64,000 nucleotides of DNA. It comes from Psychrobacter glacincola. Lineage in GTDB: Bacteria; Pseudomonadota; Gammaproteobacteria; Pseudomonadales; Moraxellaceae. Each line of letters begins with the position of its first letter. Positions within the stretch are counted from its first letter, which is position 1. A model generated the notes under the pieces. That model ran no database searches and was not told where the DNA came from. It saw nothing but the letters and a program-made list of their open reading frames with translations. Location: assembly GCF_904846075.1 (NCBI RefSeq), contig NZ_CAJGZH010000002.1, positions 1,054,001-1,118,000 of the forward strand, read 5' to 3'. Shown piece by piece: positions 63,542 through 64,000 of this stretch. The translations under genes were made by a program, and so were the position numbers.

Positions 63542-64000
63542 TTAAAATACCGATTCAAACTTACCAAGCTCTACTTGGATAGACTTGGTCTGCATATAAT
63601 GCTCAAGGGCTTCAATGCCGTTTTCGCGGCCGATACCTGAGTGCTTATAACCGCCCACTGGCATTTGTGCAGCCGACTCGCCCCACGTATTTAACCAGCA
63701 AATACCCGCTTCAATTTGAGCGATGACTCGATGCGCTCGGGTCAAGTCAGCAGTCACGACCCCAGCTGCCAAACCATACTCGGTATCATTGGCACGGCGA
63801 ATCACTTCTTCTTCAGTCTCATAAGTCAATATTGACATCACTGGACCAAAGATTTCTTCGCGCACGATAGTCATTTCATCGGTGCAATCAGTGAATACCG
63901 TCGGTGCGACGAATGCGCCATTTGCCAATTTGCCTGTTGTGATACGTTCACCACCCGTCAATAGACGTGCACCGCTAGCCTTACCTTGCTCGATATAATC
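63542..64000 (-). CDS. betB: betaine aldehyde dehydrogenase BetB, C-terminal part (cut by window edge)
   Basis: The last 152 residues of an aldehyde dehydrogenase, in frame to the window edge ([17 protein letters not shown] onward). [59 protein letters not shown] are BetB-like blocks. It oxidises betaine aldehyde to glycine betaine with NAD+. The catalytic Cys and Glu are outside the window. A gap of 117 bases separates it from betA. Confidence 0.93.
   Translation of the reverse strand, partial: DYIEQGKASGARLLTGGERITTGKLANGAFVAPTVFTDCTDEMTIVREEIFGPVMSILTYETEEEVIRRANDTEYGLAAGVVTADLTRAHRVIAQIEAGICWLNTWGESAAQMPVGGYKHSGIGRENGIEALEHYMQTKSIQVELGKFESVF

Noticed and set aside
1-64000. CRISPR array, rRNA or tRNA genes, prophage
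   Set aside because: No regularly spaced repeats, conserved RNA blocks, integrase or phage structural genes were recognised.

Overview
The window looks like a chromosomal segment of a Moraxellaceae gammaproteobacterium, most likely Psychrobacter. This is an inference from the low-to-moderate GC content, the gene repertoire (OprC/NosA-type copper receptor, narGHJI followed by a rotamase gene, EptA-PmrAB, bet genes, a very Escherichia-like RluF) and the abundance of small TA-flanked repeats. No rRNA, tRNA, CRISPR array or complete insertion sequence was seen. Both window edges cut genes: a pirin gene on the left and betB on the right.

Layout. (1) 1-3745: a probable quinone/electrophile defence island with pirin, a small GNAT, and a DoxX / FMN reductase / YoaK-like operon divergent from a LysR regulator. 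The pirin and doxX promoters share an 80-bp module. (2) 3746-8067: rluF, a decayed Fic gene, and small exported or unknown proteins. (3) 8068-12418: a copper-uptake cluster made of a DUF2946 protein, a CxxxM copper receptor, and a SafE-like membrane protein whose tail is 14 copies of MNHEQ/MSHEQ. (4) 12494-15823: a Cache-type histidine kinase with a dual-receiver regulator. (5) 16563-22004: a lipoprotein, oleate hydratase, a LysR gene divergent from an Old Yellow Enzyme, and a small cupin. (6) 22329-43802: a nitrate respiration supercluster: narK1, narL, narX, narK2, narGHJI, a cytoplasmic rotamase, moeA, moaA, moaB, mobA, moaC, moaD, moaE and modA. It holds everything for nitrate sensing, nitrate import, the reductase and its molybdenum cofactor except modBC. 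NarL-type 7-2-7 operators precede narK1, narG and moaA. (7) 43827-51280: a hemerythrin protein, a CopD-like protein, an IS relic, then eptA-pmrAB-dgkA-PAP2 with PmrA-type boxes before both eptA and dgkA, then yceI. (8) 51372-59230: a thioesterase, a DUF3124 lipoprotein, a KtrA/TrkH potassium uptake pair, an amine oxidase overlapping a DMT exporter, a DsrE-family gene broken by an in-frame TGA, and a YgjP-like peptidase. (9) 59421-64000: betT, betA and the end of betB for choline uptake and glycine betaine synthesis.

The best leads are the regulatory modules seen directly in the DNA: the shared 80-bp promoter, the NarL operators, and the paired PmrA boxes that couple lipid A modification to diacylglycerol recycling. 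The MNHEQ repeat tail, the interrupted DsrE gene, and the miniature elements whose ends supply stop codons to neighbouring genes are also worth a second look.
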